Assembly (NCBI GenBank): GCA_004143945.1
Contig: SEHB01000002.1
Coordinates: forward strand, 124,001 to 188,000
Source of the DNA: Lysobacteraceae bacterium
Lineage (GTDB): Bacteria; Pseudomonadota; Gammaproteobacteria; Xanthomonadales; Rhodanobacteraceae
Length of the DNA stretch: 64,000 nucleotides
Direction of reading: 5' to 3'
Each line of letters opens with the position of its first letter. Position 1 is the first letter of the stretch. Position numbers and translations under genes: made by a program. The notes beneath the pieces are model-generated. The model was not told the origin of the DNA, searched no databases, and saw only the letters and a program-made list of their open reading frames with translations. Shown here piece by piece: positions 1-9,694 of the stretch.

Positions 1-151
1 TGCACCATGATGGCGCATGCAGGTCGTGCGCACTCGCGAGTCTCGTGCAGGGGCTTCAACCCCGAGCCCGCGGCCCCGATCCTCGCGCAGGCAAGCGTTC
101 GCGGGAACGGGCGAATCCCGACCCACCGGCGGCTCCGCCACCCTGCGCCCG

Positions 152-157
152 TACAAT
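152..157 (+). promoter_or_regulatory. putative -10 element of uppP
   Basis: TACAAT stands about 40 bases before the uppP start in an otherwise GC-rich leader. The same TACAAT word stands in front of other genes of this window (around 13046, and on the minus strand near 42890). No convincing -35 box is visible. The rest of positions 1-199 holds nothing else that I can support. Confidence 0.4.
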
Positions 158-199
158 GCGCGGTCTCCGGCGCAGCCACGCGCCCCCGGAAAACACCAC

Positions 200-982
200 G
201 TGGACGACCTGATCAGCACGATCCTGCTCGGCATCATCGAAGGCATCACCGAGTTCCTGCCGATCTCGAGCACGGGCCACCTGCTGATCGCCGAGCGCTG
301 GCTCGGTCGCCGCTCGGACCTGTTCAACATCGTGATCCAGGCCGGCGCGATCCTTGCGGTCGTGCTGATCTACCGCGAACGCCTCTGGCGCCTCGCCACC
401 GGTCTGCGCGAACGCACGCAGCGCGACTACGCGCTCAAGCTCGCGTACGCGTTCCTCGTCACCTGCGTGCTGGGGCTCGTCGCGGTCCAGTTCGGCTTCG
501 AACTGCCCGAATCGACCACGCCGATCGCGTGGGCGCTCGTGATCGGCGGCTTCTGGATGCTCGGCGCGGAATGGCTCGCAGCGCGGCGACCCGAGCACAC
601 CACGATCAGCTGGAACGCGGCGCTGCTGGTCGGCATCGCGCAGGCCGTCGCGGGCGTGTTCCCGGGCACCTCGCGCTCGGCTGCGACGATCTTCATCGCG
701 ATGCTCGCGGGCACCGGCAACCGCGCCGCTGCGACCGAGTTCGCGTTCCTCGTCGGCATCCCGACGATGTTCGCCGCGAGCGCGTACGAACTCGCGAAGA
801 CCGCGCGCAGCGGCGCCGCGCACGAGGACTGGGGCGCGCTCGGGATCGGCTTCGTCGTGTCGGCGGTCACCGCGTTCGTCGCGGTCAGGTGGCTGCTCGG
901 CTACATCCGCACGCACCGCTTCACGCCATTCGCGATCTACCGCATCGTGTTCGGACTGATCCTGCTCGGGCTTCCGGACTAG
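200..982 (+). CDS. uppP: undecaprenyl-diphosphatase UppP (BacA)
   Basis: This integral membrane enzyme dephosphorylates undecaprenyl diphosphate to the monophosphate, recycling the lipid carrier used for peptidoglycan and other envelope polymers. The N-terminus carries the family signature EGITEFLPISSTGH, and a second conserved element, PGTSRSA, lies in the middle of the protein; both belong to the BacA active site. The product from the GTG start is 260 aa, slightly short of the usual 265-275, and hydrophobic along its whole length. The frame is open upstream to position 17, but the family N-terminus begins just before the first signature, so I chose the GTG (MDDLISTILL). It stands alone; the next gene follows after about 95 bases. 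Confidence 0.95.
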   Translation: MDDLISTILLGIIEGITEFLPISSTGHLLIAERWLGRRSDLFNIVIQAGAILAVVLIYRERLWRLATGLRERTQRDYALKLAYAFLVTCVLGLVAVQFGFELPESTTPIAWALVIGGFWMLGAEWLAARRPEHTTISWNAALLVGIAQAVAGVFPGTSRSAATIFIAMLAGTGNRAAATEFAFLVGIPTMFAASAYELAKTARSGAAHEDWGALGIGFVVSAVTAFVAVRWLLGYIRTHRFTPFAIYRIVFGLILLGLPD

Positions 983-1076
983 GGAGCCGGTCGCCGCGAT
1001 GGGGCATGGCAGGATCGGGCACGGTCTTCCGTGTCCGGATGCGTGCGCCGATCACGGCGCGAGATCCGGAGCCCCC

Positions 1077-1727
1077 ATGCACGCTGCACGTTCGATCCAG
1101 ATTGTTTCCGCATTCGCCGCGCTGGCCTTGGCGCGGCCGGCCGGCGCCGTCGAGTTCTTCGGTCCGACGCCGTACCTGTCGGCGGCCGACACGCCCGCGG
1201 GATTCCCGTCCGGCGTGATGGATGTCGAGGACTGCGAGGACGGCGTGCTGGATCCGCGGCTGATCGTGTTGACCGCGACGATCTTGCCCCCGGGCGGGAT
1301 CACCGACTCGGTCGACGCCGACGACGGCGCGATCGACGGCTCCGGCACGGCCGGCTACTCGCTGTTCGGCTTCCCGCCATTCGAAGTCGAGTTCGTGCCC
1401 CCGCTGCCGACCGCGGCGGGCCTGGTCTGGACCGATGGAGGCACGCCGACCGACGTCACGTTCGAGGCGTTCGGTGCCGGCGGGCAATCGCTCGGCAGCA
1501 TCGGGCCGTTTCCGATCGGCGACAACAACAACGGCGGCGGCACCGACGAGGACCGCTTCTTCGGCGTGCGCGACGACGCAGGCATCCTGCGCCTGCGCGT
1601 CATGCACACGAGTGGCGGCATCGAGATCGACCACATCCAGTTCAATGCCGGCGATCGCATCTTCGATGACGGCTTCGAGGGTGCGCCAGAGGGCAGTCCT
1701 TCCGGCGATCGAAAGACGCGTCGCTGA
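1077..1727 (+). CDS. secreted protein with C-terminal DGFE tail, function unknown
   Basis: A 216-aa protein with a Sec-type signal peptide (start MHAARSIQI, hydrophobic core, cleavage probably near ARPAGA-VEF). The mature part is acidic and rich in Gly, Asp and Pro, as expected of an exported beta-rich protein, and I recognise no catalytic motif. Near the C-terminus it carries RIFDDGFEG. As far as I know, IF-x-DGFE tails recur on many secreted proteins of Dokdonella-like Lysobacterales, which suggests a shared sorting or anchoring tail, but this is recollection and inference. The ATG was chosen because the signal peptide starts there; the frame is open further upstream. Confidence 0.7.
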   Translation: MHAARSIQIVSAFAALALARPAGAVEFFGPTPYLSAADTPAGFPSGVMDVEDCEDGVLDPRLIVLTATILPPGGITDSVDADDGAIDGSGTAGYSLFGFPPFEVEFVPPLPTAAGLVWTDGGTPTDVTFEAFGAGGQSLGSIGPFPIGDNNNGGGTDEDRFFGVRDDAGILRLRVMHTSGGIEIDHIQFNAGDRIFDDGFEGAPEGSPSGDRKTRR

Positions 1728-1756
1728 GCGGCCCGCGAGGTCGGCGCCGGCGCGCG

Positions 1757-2656
1757 CTACGGGATGCGTCGCTTCGCGGGCGGCAGACGTTGCAGTACCG
1801 CGGCGCGCAGCTTCGCCGCGAGCAGGTGGAAGCCCGAACTGGTCGGATGCAGTTCGTCGAACCACTGCTCCTCCGAGGCGAGCGTCCCGCGCAGGTCGAC
1901 GTAGTCGAACAGTCCGCGCGACGCGGGCTCGTCGCGGAGCACGCGCAGCACGCGCAGCTCGAAGCCGTCGATGATGCGGCGCGCGAACGCGCGCTGGTCC
2001 GCGATCGATGGCAGCACGTGCGCGACGTGCGGCGCGATCCACGGTCCGACCTCGCGCTTGAGCAGCGCGATCGCGCCGACGCCGGCGACACCGAGCGCGC
2101 CGGCGCGGCCGAGCGCGAGCGGATAGTCGTAGGTATGCGCGAGGATCGGCGTGCGCGGTCGCGCCGCGACGAACGCGGCGACCACGCGGCGGTACGCGGC
2201 GAGCACCTGCTCGTAGCGGCCGGTCGCGACGACGCGGTCGAAGGCCTGCGCCACGCCCATGCGCGACTCGCGCGCGAACGTGCGCTCGAGGAACGCGCCG
2301 GTGCAATCATTGCCACCGGCGCTGAGCAACGCGATGTCGAAATCGAAGCGCCCGTACCAGCCGGCAAGTCCGCGCACCTTCGAGGCCGTGAAGATGCCGG
2401 TCGCGCGATCGCCGCTGTGCTCCCTGCGCAGGAACAGCCCTCCTGCGCCGAACACCGGCACGCCGCGCCGCTCGTCCTCGGGCGTGGGGAAGACGAGCCA
2501 GTCGACGAGGTTCATCGCGAGCGGCGTCGAGAACCACGAGTCGCCTTCGCAGAACACGATCGGCGTCGCGGCGAACAGCGCGGGCTTGCGCTTCAACGCG
2601 CGGTGGATCTCGCGGAACTGGCCGACGCGCGTGGTGATGACGGACTGGCCGGACAC
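1757..2656 (-). CDS. SGNH/GDSL-family hydrolase
   Basis: A 299-aa protein of the SGNH hydrolase superfamily (serine esterases, lipases and acylhydrolases). Block I is seen as FCEGDSWFS near residue 38 with the nucleophile Ser, block III as SAGGNDC near residue 114, and block V as DELHPTSSG close to the C-terminus with the catalytic Asp and His. No signal peptide is apparent, so it is probably cytoplasmic. It is the last gene of a leftward cluster and lies 46 bases after the TPR-hydroxylase gene, so co-transcription is likely. The substrate cannot be predicted. Confidence 0.85.
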   Translation of the reverse strand: MSGQSVITTRVGQFREIHRALKRKPALFAATPIVFCEGDSWFSTPLAMNLVDWLVFPTPEDERRGVPVFGAGGLFLRREHSGDRATGIFTASKVRGLAGWYGRFDFDIALLSAGGNDCTGAFLERTFARESRMGVAQAFDRVVATGRYEQVLAAYRRVVAAFVAARPRTPILAHTYDYPLALGRAGALGVAGVGAIALLKREVGPWIAPHVAHVLPSIADQRAFARRIIDGFELRVLRVLRDEPASRGLFDYVDLRGTLASEEQWFDELHPTSSGFHLLAAKLRAAVLQRLPPAKRRIP

Positions 2657-2702
2657 GGCGTTTCCTCCTCGTCGTCGGGCAGCGCGCCAGGTGCGCGCGC
2701 GC

Positions 2703-4019
2703 CTACAACCCCGCCTCGCGGTTGAAGTCGCCGATGCCTTCGGTCAGCGCGGTGACCGCCTCCCGCTCGACCTCGGTCAGGTGCGGGTTCCAGACGTCGA
2801 GCAGCACCACCACGCGCGTCTCGCCGCTGCGGTTCCAGGCTTCGTGCTCGAAGGTGTCGTCGAAGGTGAAGCAGCGCCCTTCCTGCCAGCGCATCGTCTC
2901 GCCCGAGACCTGCAACGCGAGGTCGCCTTCGGGCACGACCAGCGGCAAGTGGGTGACCAGGCGCGTGTTGGTGACGCCGCGGTGCGGCAGGATGTGCGAG
3001 CCGGGGGTCAGTACCGAGAAGCACACTTCGGGCGAATGATCGCGCACGCGGCACAGCGGCGCGGCTTCGAGCGCCGCGGCCGTGCGCGGGCAGCGCGCGG
3101 CATTGGCGTCGTTGCGCACGCCGTGGCGATGGAAGAAGAACGCGTTCCATGCAGGTTCGCCGCGCTCGCCGCGCAGCAGGTCCTGCAGCGCGCCATGGTC
3201 GTCGACGTGGCCGAGGAACGGTTCGAAGCCGCTGTCTTCGGCGAGCACCGCGCGCATCTCCTCGCGGATCACCGCGGTTTGCGCCTCGAGCGCCGCGTAC
3301 CACGGGAACAGTTCGCGCGCGAAGAAGCGCGTGGTCGGAAGGTCCGGGAAGTAGAGGAATTTCGGCCGCTGCGCGGGATCGGCGTAGCCCGGCGGGATTT
3401 CCTGCAGGTAGATCGCGAGCGCCTTCTCGACGCGCAGCAGGGGCGCGGCGCCATGGCGCTCGCGCAGGGGATCGAGCAGCGTGGACAGCAGCACGCGGCG
3501 ACCGCCTGCGACCACGCGCATCGCGTGCTTGACCAGCGGCCGCAACGGCAGCGCGGTGGTCGCATCGCTGAGCCAGTGGCCGCGCTGCTGCGCAATCGTG
3601 ATCGCGCCGAAGTAGGCAGCCACCGCGCCCGAGTCCCCGCGCGCCTGCAGCGCTTCGCCGAGCCGCAGCCGCGCGACGTACAGGGTCGGATCGATGCGCA
3701 GCGCGTCGCCGAGCGTCGCGACCGCCTCGTCGAGCCGATCGCGTTCGCGCAGCAGCACGCCCGTGTTGACGAGCGTGGTCGCATCGCGAGGGTGCGCGGC
3801 GCGCGCGCGCGCGAGCACCTCGAGCGCCTCGTCGGGCCTGCCCGCCGCATGCGCGCGGATCGCGAGGAAGTTCAGCGCATCGACATCGTCGGGGACTTCG
3901 ACGAGCAACGCATCGAACAGGCGCCCGGCTTCCTCGAGGCGGCCCTGGCCCGCGAGCTCGATCGCCTGCGTGCGGCGTGTCGCGCGTTCATCCGCCACGT
4001 TGGCACCCGGGTTGGTCAT
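2703..4019 (-). CDS. TPR-repeat aspartyl/asparaginyl beta-hydroxylase family protein
   Basis: A 438-aa two-part protein. Roughly residues 15-170 are tetratricopeptide repeats, a protein-protein interaction scaffold. The C-terminal part, about residues 290-415, is an aspartyl/asparaginyl beta-hydroxylase-type Fe(II)/2-oxoglutarate dioxygenase: LPHRGVTNTRLVTHLPL carries the first iron-binding His and the 2OG-contact region, and FDDTFEHEAWN carries the distal His. The family hydroxylates Asp/Asn side chains in proteins, and bacterial homologues also act on peptides or lipids; the target here is unknown. A TAGCAT -10-like word lies about 30 bases upstream (4048-4053), so it may have its own promoter besides read-through from the PEBP gene. 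Confidence 0.88.
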   Translation of the reverse strand: MTNPGANVADERATRRTQAIELAGQGRLEEAGRLFDALLVEVPDDVDALNFLAIRAHAAGRPDEALEVLARARAAHPRDATTLVNTGVLLRERDRLDEAVATLGDALRIDPTLYVARLRLGEALQARGDSGAVAAYFGAITIAQQRGHWLSDATTALPLRPLVKHAMRVVAGGRRVLLSTLLDPLRERHGAAPLLRVEKALAIYLQEIPPGYADPAQRPKFLYFPDLPTTRFFARELFPWYAALEAQTAVIREEMRAVLAEDSGFEPFLGHVDDHGALQDLLRGERGEPAWNAFFFHRHGVRNDANAARCPRTAAALEAAPLCRVRDHSPEVCFSVLTPGSHILPHRGVTNTRLVTHLPLVVPEGDLALQVSGETMRWQEGRCFTFDDTFEHEAWNRSGETRVVVLLDVWNPHLTEVEREAVTALTEGIGDFNREAGL

Positions 4020-4104
4020 CTTCGTGTTCCGCCGAAAGGTCCGCGCGATGCTAGCAGCCCGGCCCGTACGCGAGGATGCGGTTCGCGGGCGCAGCCGGTG
4101 CGCA

Positions 4105-4737
4105 TCAGCGCCGCAGTGCCGCGACCAGCGTATAGGTGCCGATCAGCGCCGCTTCGGCGAGCACGTGCCCTGCCATCGCGGTGCGCACGTCCGCGAGCGT
4201 GAAACGGGCGTCGAGGCCGAGGCGCTCCACGTCGAGCGCATGAAGGCTGAAGCGATACCGATGCACCAGCTCGTCGTTCCACGGCGGGCACGGCCCGTCG
4301 TAGCCGAACCAGTCGCCCGCCATGTCCGGGTCGCGCGCGAACCAGTGGGTGTAGTCGTTGAGGCCCTGCCGCGAACCCGATGGTCCCGGCGGCGCCTGCT
4401 TGCCGTGCGCGACGATGCCTTCGCCGCAGGCACCCGCAGCGAGCTCGCGCAGCTCGGGCGGCAGGTCGACCAGCAGCCAGTGCGTGAACTCCGCGCGCGG
4501 CAAGCTCGCCGCGACGCGCCGGTCGGCCTGGTTCACGTCGTCCGCGCGCGTCGGCGCGTCGCCGTCGACGCAGAGCAGCGCGAACGAGCGCGTGCCGGCC
4601 GGGACGTCCGACCACGCGAGATGCGGGCTGCGGTTGGTCGAGAGCACGCAGGCTTCGCCTGCATCACCGGGACGGCCGAACGCGAACTGCTCGGGAATCG
4701 GCTGCATGTCGCGGAAGCTTTCGCTGTGCAGGCGCAT
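4105..4737 (-). CDS. YbhB/YbcL-type PEBP (Raf kinase inhibitor-like) protein
   Basis: A 210-aa member of the phosphatidylethanolamine-binding protein family. Family hallmarks are visible: SPHLAWSDVP near the N-terminus, the CVDGDAPT ligand-pocket segment, THWLLVDLP, GYDGPCPPWND and HRYRFSLHALD. The start at MRLHSESFRD matches the usual bacterial N-terminus; the frame is open far upstream, but that part is antisense-type shadow sequence. The family binds anionic ligands, and its bacterial physiological role is poorly defined. It lies between two TPR enzymes in the same orientation, with 46 bases from the upstream stop and 85 bases to the next start. Confidence 0.88.
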   Translation of the reverse strand: MRLHSESFRDMQPIPEQFAFGRPGDAGEACVLSTNRSPHLAWSDVPAGTRSFALLCVDGDAPTRADDVNQADRRVAASLPRAEFTHWLLVDLPPELRELAAGACGEGIVAHGKQAPPGPSGSRQGLNDYTHWFARDPDMAGDWFGYDGPCPPWNDELVHRYRFSLHALDVERLGLDARFTLADVRTAMAGHVLAEAALIGTYTLVAALRR

Positions 4738-4783
4738 CGGATCCACCTCTTTCGTATGGCGCGGCGCGAGGCCGTAGCCGCGT

Positions 4784-6859
4784 TCAGTCCACGAGCTGGG
4801 CGAATTCGCCGGACAGCGCTTCGCTGTACTTCGTCCAGTGGCCCGCGGGGAAGCGCACGGGCAGGCCGCCGAGGCCGATCGCCATCGACTGCGCGTGGCG
4901 ACCGGGCTCGATCGCGTCGAGACCGAGGAAGCGCGCGAGCTCGTCACCCGCGTCCGCGCGCCCGTCGAGCAGCGGGTCGGCCGCGACGACGAGATGGCGC
5001 GGATCGTCGAGCGCGAGGCCGTGCCGCAGGTGGCGACGCGCACGCGCAAGCCACGCAACTGCACCTTCGAGGTCGCCGCACGGGAAACCCGGCGCCCAGC
5101 CGAACGCGAGCCAATTGAGCAGCGCGTCGCGCGGATCGCGCTCGACCACGACGATGCGCGTGCCCGGCATCGCGCGTCGCACCAGCGCGAGCTGATGCGC
5201 ATCCCAGCGCGGCAACCAGTCGACGACGGACCGTCCGCCGACGTCGGCCCCGCGCAGCGGCGCTTGCCAGCGCTCGCGCAGCACCGCGCGCGCGGCCGCG
5301 TCGAGTTCGCCGCACCAAGCCTGGAAATTCGGCTGGCTGAAGCCATCCTCGCGCGAGCGCGCATCGATGCGGTCTCGCAGCACGAGCAGGCCCGGCTGGT
5401 CGGCGAGCAGCGCGGCGACGCGTTCGACGCCGCTGCCCGGCGTTCCGAGCAGCAACACCGGTGCGTCGGTCCAGGGCTCGCCCGCGGTTTCTGCCAGCGC
5501 CGCAGCGAGTTCGGGTCGCGGATCGGCCAGCGGCGGCACCGCGGCCGCAATGCCGGCCTGCGCTTCGACGAAACAGCGCACCGCTTCGGCCGGCTCGCCG
5601 CGGCGATCGTGCACGCGACCGAGGTAATTCGAGCGCAGGCGACGCTGGCCCACGCTCAAAGGGCGTTGACCGAGTGCATCGAGCGCCGCGTGCGCGGCGT
5701 CGAAATCGCCGGCGCGCAGCAGCGCGCGCACGCGCACGAGCTGCATTTCGGCGTCGTTCTGCACCTGCAGCGCGAGATCCGCATGCGCCTGCGCTTCGCC
5801 GACTTCGCCGAGGTACTCGGACACGATCGCGAGGCGCGAGCGCGCGAACACGTTGGCCGGATTGCGTTCGAGCAGTTCGCGCCAGCCCGCCGCGGCTTGC
5901 GGGAAGCGCCCGACCAGCGTCAGCAAGTCGGCACGCGCACTGCGCAGTTCGTCGTCGCCGGGGGCGCGTTCGAGCGCTGCGTCGTAGGCCGCGATCGCTT
6001 CGTCGTGGCGACCGAGCTGCGCGAGCGACCACGCGAGCGCGCGCGCGGCGACCGCGTGCGAGGGCTCGCGCGCGAGCACTGCGCGGTAAGCGGATGCCGC
6101 TTCGTCGAAACGCTGTCCGGCGCGCGCCGCATCGCCGAGCCCGAGCAGCGCGGTCAGCTCGAAGCCGTCGATCGGCAGCAGCGCGCGGTACTGCTCCTCC
6201 GCCTCGGCGACGCGCCGCTCGCGGATCAGCAGCGAGCCGAGCCAGTGGCGCGCGGCGTGCAGGTCGGGGCGCAGTCGCAGCGCGTTGCGGAAAGCCTGTT
6301 CGGCGAATGCGGGCGTGTTGCGCCGCGCGAACGCCTGGCCGAGTGACATCTGGATCATCGCATCGTCCGGCGCGAGCTCGGCCGCGCGACCGAGGTGGCG
6401 CAGCGCGCCTTCGGCATCTCCGCGCTCGAGCAGCAGCGAGCCGAGACCGGCCAGCGCATGCGGCTCCTCGGCCGCGCGCAGTGCGACGCGGAAGTGCTGC
6501 TCGGCCTTGTCGCGCTCCTCGCGCATCAGCGCGAGCTGGCCGAGGCCCGCATGCGCCCCCGCGAGGTTCGGATCGAACGCGAGCGCCTCGTGGAAGCCGC
6601 GGCGCGCGCCTTCGTGGTCGCCGTCGCGAAAGCGCATCGACGCGAGCGTGAGGATCACGCCCGGGTGCTCCGGCGCGAGTTCGCGCGCGCGCTCGAGCAG
6701 GCGGCGGCCTTCGTCCGAGTCGCCGAGCTGGTAACGCAGCATGCCGAGCAGCTGCAATGCCTCGACGTCGTCGGGCTCGTCGGCGAGCCGGGCACGATAG
6801 CCCTGCTCGGCCTCGCCGAATCGGCCGAGGCGGTGGTGTTCGATGGATTGCTCGAGCAT
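4784..6859 (-). CDS. TPR-repeat sulfotransferase
   Basis: A 691-aa protein. The first ~440 residues are a long run of about ten tetratricopeptide repeats (recurrent A-x-L-G-x-A and G-R-x-x-E-A patterns). From about residue 467 a PAPS-dependent sulfotransferase domain follows: VLLLGTPGSGVERV is the 5'-phosphosulfate-binding loop and VVVERDPRDALLNWL the 3'-phosphate-binding segment. The loop reads GTPGSG rather than the common GTPRSGT, so the activity of this copy is slightly less certain. TPR-sulfotransferase fusions are common in Xanthomonadales. It is the first gene of the leftward cluster and diverges from the AAA ATPase gene; a CATAAT -10-like word on the minus strand lies ~60 bases upstream. 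Confidence 0.88.
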   Translation of the reverse strand: MLEQSIEHHRLGRFGEAEQGYRARLADEPDDVEALQLLGMLRYQLGDSDEGRRLLERARELAPEHPGVILTLASMRFRDGDHEGARRGFHEALAFDPNLAGAHAGLGQLALMREERDKAEQHFRVALRAAEEPHALAGLGSLLLERGDAEGALRHLGRAAELAPDDAMIQMSLGQAFARRNTPAFAEQAFRNALRLRPDLHAARHWLGSLLIRERRVAEAEEQYRALLPIDGFELTALLGLGDAARAGQRFDEAASAYRAVLAREPSHAVAARALAWSLAQLGRHDEAIAAYDAALERAPGDDELRSARADLLTLVGRFPQAAAGWRELLERNPANVFARSRLAIVSEYLGEVGEAQAHADLALQVQNDAEMQLVRVRALLRAGDFDAAHAALDALGQRPLSVGQRRLRSNYLGRVHDRRGEPAEAVRCFVEAQAGIAAAVPPLADPRPELAAALAETAGEPWTDAPVLLLGTPGSGVERVAALLADQPGLLVLRDRIDARSREDGFSQPNFQAWCGELDAAARAVLRERWQAPLRGADVGGRSVVDWLPRWDAHQLALVRRAMPGTRIVVVERDPRDALLNWLAFGWAPGFPCGDLEGAVAWLARARRHLRHGLALDDPRHLVVAADPLLDGRADAGDELARFLGLDAIEPGRHAQSMAIGLGGLPVRFPAGHWTKYSEALSGEFAQLVD

Positions 6860-6920
6860 GCGCGGTGTTCCGGGAAGAGTCGTGCGCGGGCGCGGACGAC
6901 GCGCCGGCGCGAAAGGCGGA

Positions 6921-6948
6921 ATTATGCCGCATCCGCCCGTGCTAGGCT
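6921..6948. promoter_or_regulatory. putative divergent promoters, TPR-sulfotransferase / AAA ATPase
   Basis: On the minus strand the word CATAAT (plus-strand 6921-6926) is a plausible -10 for the sulfotransferase operon. On the plus strand TAGGCT at 6943-6948 is a plausible -10 for the AAA gene and would place transcription start near 6955. That favours the GTG at 6966 over the ATG at 6924, which would lie upstream of the transcript. This is motif inspection only. Confidence 0.4.
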
Positions 6949-6965
6949 TTGCGCGGCCCGCCGCC

Positions 6966-8480
<1,515 letters not shown>

Positions 8481-8482
8481 AC

Positions 8483-9013
8483 ATGCAGTGCGCGCGTTCC
8501 GCCACCAGCGCCGACGCGGCATCGCCCGACGCGATCGAGCGCGTGGTCACGTTCCTGCGCGGGATCGGCCTCGACATCGAGCCGGGCGTGCTCGACGCGC
8601 CCTGCTTCCTGCCCGGCGTATGCATCCGTCGCGGCGCGATCGTGTTCGATCGCACGCGCCTGCTCGCGGCGGGCGACCTGCTGCATGAAGCCGCGCACCT
8701 CGCGGTCACGCCCGCGCGGCATCGCGACGCGCTCGACGGTAGCGTGCGCCCCGACCAGCACCATCCGCATGGCGGCGAGCCCGAAGCGATCGCGTGGTCG
8801 TTCGCCGCGGCACTCGCGATCGACCTCCCGCTCGAGGAGCTGTTCCACGCACGCGGCTACAACGGGCAGGCGCAGGCGCTCGCGCTGACGTATGCCATCG
8901 GCGTGTACCCCGGCGCTGCGGGCCTCGTCGAGGCGGGCATGGCCGCGGCTACGCAAGCCCGCTGCGATGGCGTCGAACCGTATCCGCGGATGCTGCGTTG
9001 GCTGCGCGAATAG
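8483..9013 (+). CDS. putative zincin-like protein with HExxH motif
   Basis: A 176-aa protein that I cannot assign to a named family. It contains LLHEAAHLAV at about residues 66-75, a full HExxH zinc-peptidase motif (His68, Glu69, His72), and downstream GEPEAIAWSFAAALA with Glu99 or Glu101 in the place where ImmA/IrrE-like peptidases have the third ligand. The rest is compact and alpha-helical, with no signal peptide. It starts 2 bases after the AAA ATPase stop, so a functional link (ATPase plus metallopeptidase-like partner) is likely. The start ATG follows immediately; an earlier in-frame ATG at 8447 lies inside the ATPase gene. Confidence 0.65.
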   Translation: MQCARSATSADAASPDAIERVVTFLRGIGLDIEPGVLDAPCFLPGVCIRRGAIVFDRTRLLAAGDLLHEAAHLAVTPARHRDALDGSVRPDQHHPHGGEPEAIAWSFAAALAIDLPLEELFHARGYNGQAQALALTYAIGVYPGAAGLVEAGMAAATQARCDGVEPYPRMLRWLRE

Positions 9014-9119
9014 CGTTCCCCATCGCAATTCCCACCTGACTCATGCGCGCGCGCCGACGACAGGAGTAGCATCCGCGCGGCGGACGGCATGCGGCCGCCC
9101 GGATGGCCGGAGGAAGTCC

Positions 9120-9674
9120 ATGAAGCCGACGTGCATCGCACTCGCATCCCTGCTCGCCGTGATCGCCATCGCGCCAGCGCACGGCGCGGAACCGCCCGCG
9201 GGGCGCGACCCCGAAGCCCTGCGCCAGGCGCTCGCGGCCGCGCAGGCCGGCGCCACGCGGCCCGGGGACGACGCCCTCGATTGCGCCCAGCTGCAGCAGG
9301 AGCTGATGACCACGACCACCGATCCGGCGCTGCAGGCGCAGGTGCAGTCGATGGGCGCGCAGGCGCAGAAGAACATGGATGCGATGCAGGCCGCGCAAGC
9401 CGATGTCGCGCGCGGCACCTCGACCACGGCCGCAGGCGCGATGGTTCCCGGCGCGAGCGGGCCCGCGTTCGCGGCCGCGGTCGCCGACGCCGAAGCGGCC
9501 AAGGCGCGCGGCGCGGCGCGCATGCAGGAGCGCATCGCGAGCACGGACCAGATCACCGCGATGATGCCGCAGATGATGCGCGGCCAGCGCGTGATCGACC
9601 TGGCGCGCGCGCGCAGGTGCGACTGGGTCGAACAGGTCGACGGCGGCGCCGAGCCGGTTCCCGCGCGACCTTGA
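9120..9674 (+). CDS. exported Ala/Gln/Met-rich protein of unknown function
   Basis: A 184-aa protein with a clear signal peptide (MKPTCIALASLLAVIAIAPAHGA). The mature part is predicted helical and rich in Ala, Gln and Met, with runs such as MMPQMMRGQR, and two Cys remain in the mature chain. I recognise no domain. The start is supported by a Shine-Dalgarno-like GGAGGAAG just upstream and by a TAGCAT -10-like word at 9067-9072. It converges on the YheT-like gene, with 20 bases between the stops. Confidence 0.65.
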   Translation: MKPTCIALASLLAVIAIAPAHGAEPPAGRDPEALRQALAAAQAGATRPGDDALDCAQLQQELMTTTTDPALQAQVQSMGAQAQKNMDAMQAAQADVARGTSTTAAGAMVPGASGPAFAAAVADAEAAKARGAARMQERIASTDQITAMMPQMMRGQRVIDLARARRCDWVEQVDGGAEPVPARP

Positions 9675-9694
9675 GATCCGCGCGCGCCGCGTGC

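Noticed and set aside
6924-6965. ATG at 6924 as start of the AAA ATPase
   Set aside because: A -10-like TAGGCT lies between it and the GTG at 6966, and family members have short N-termini; the ATG is kept only as an alternative.
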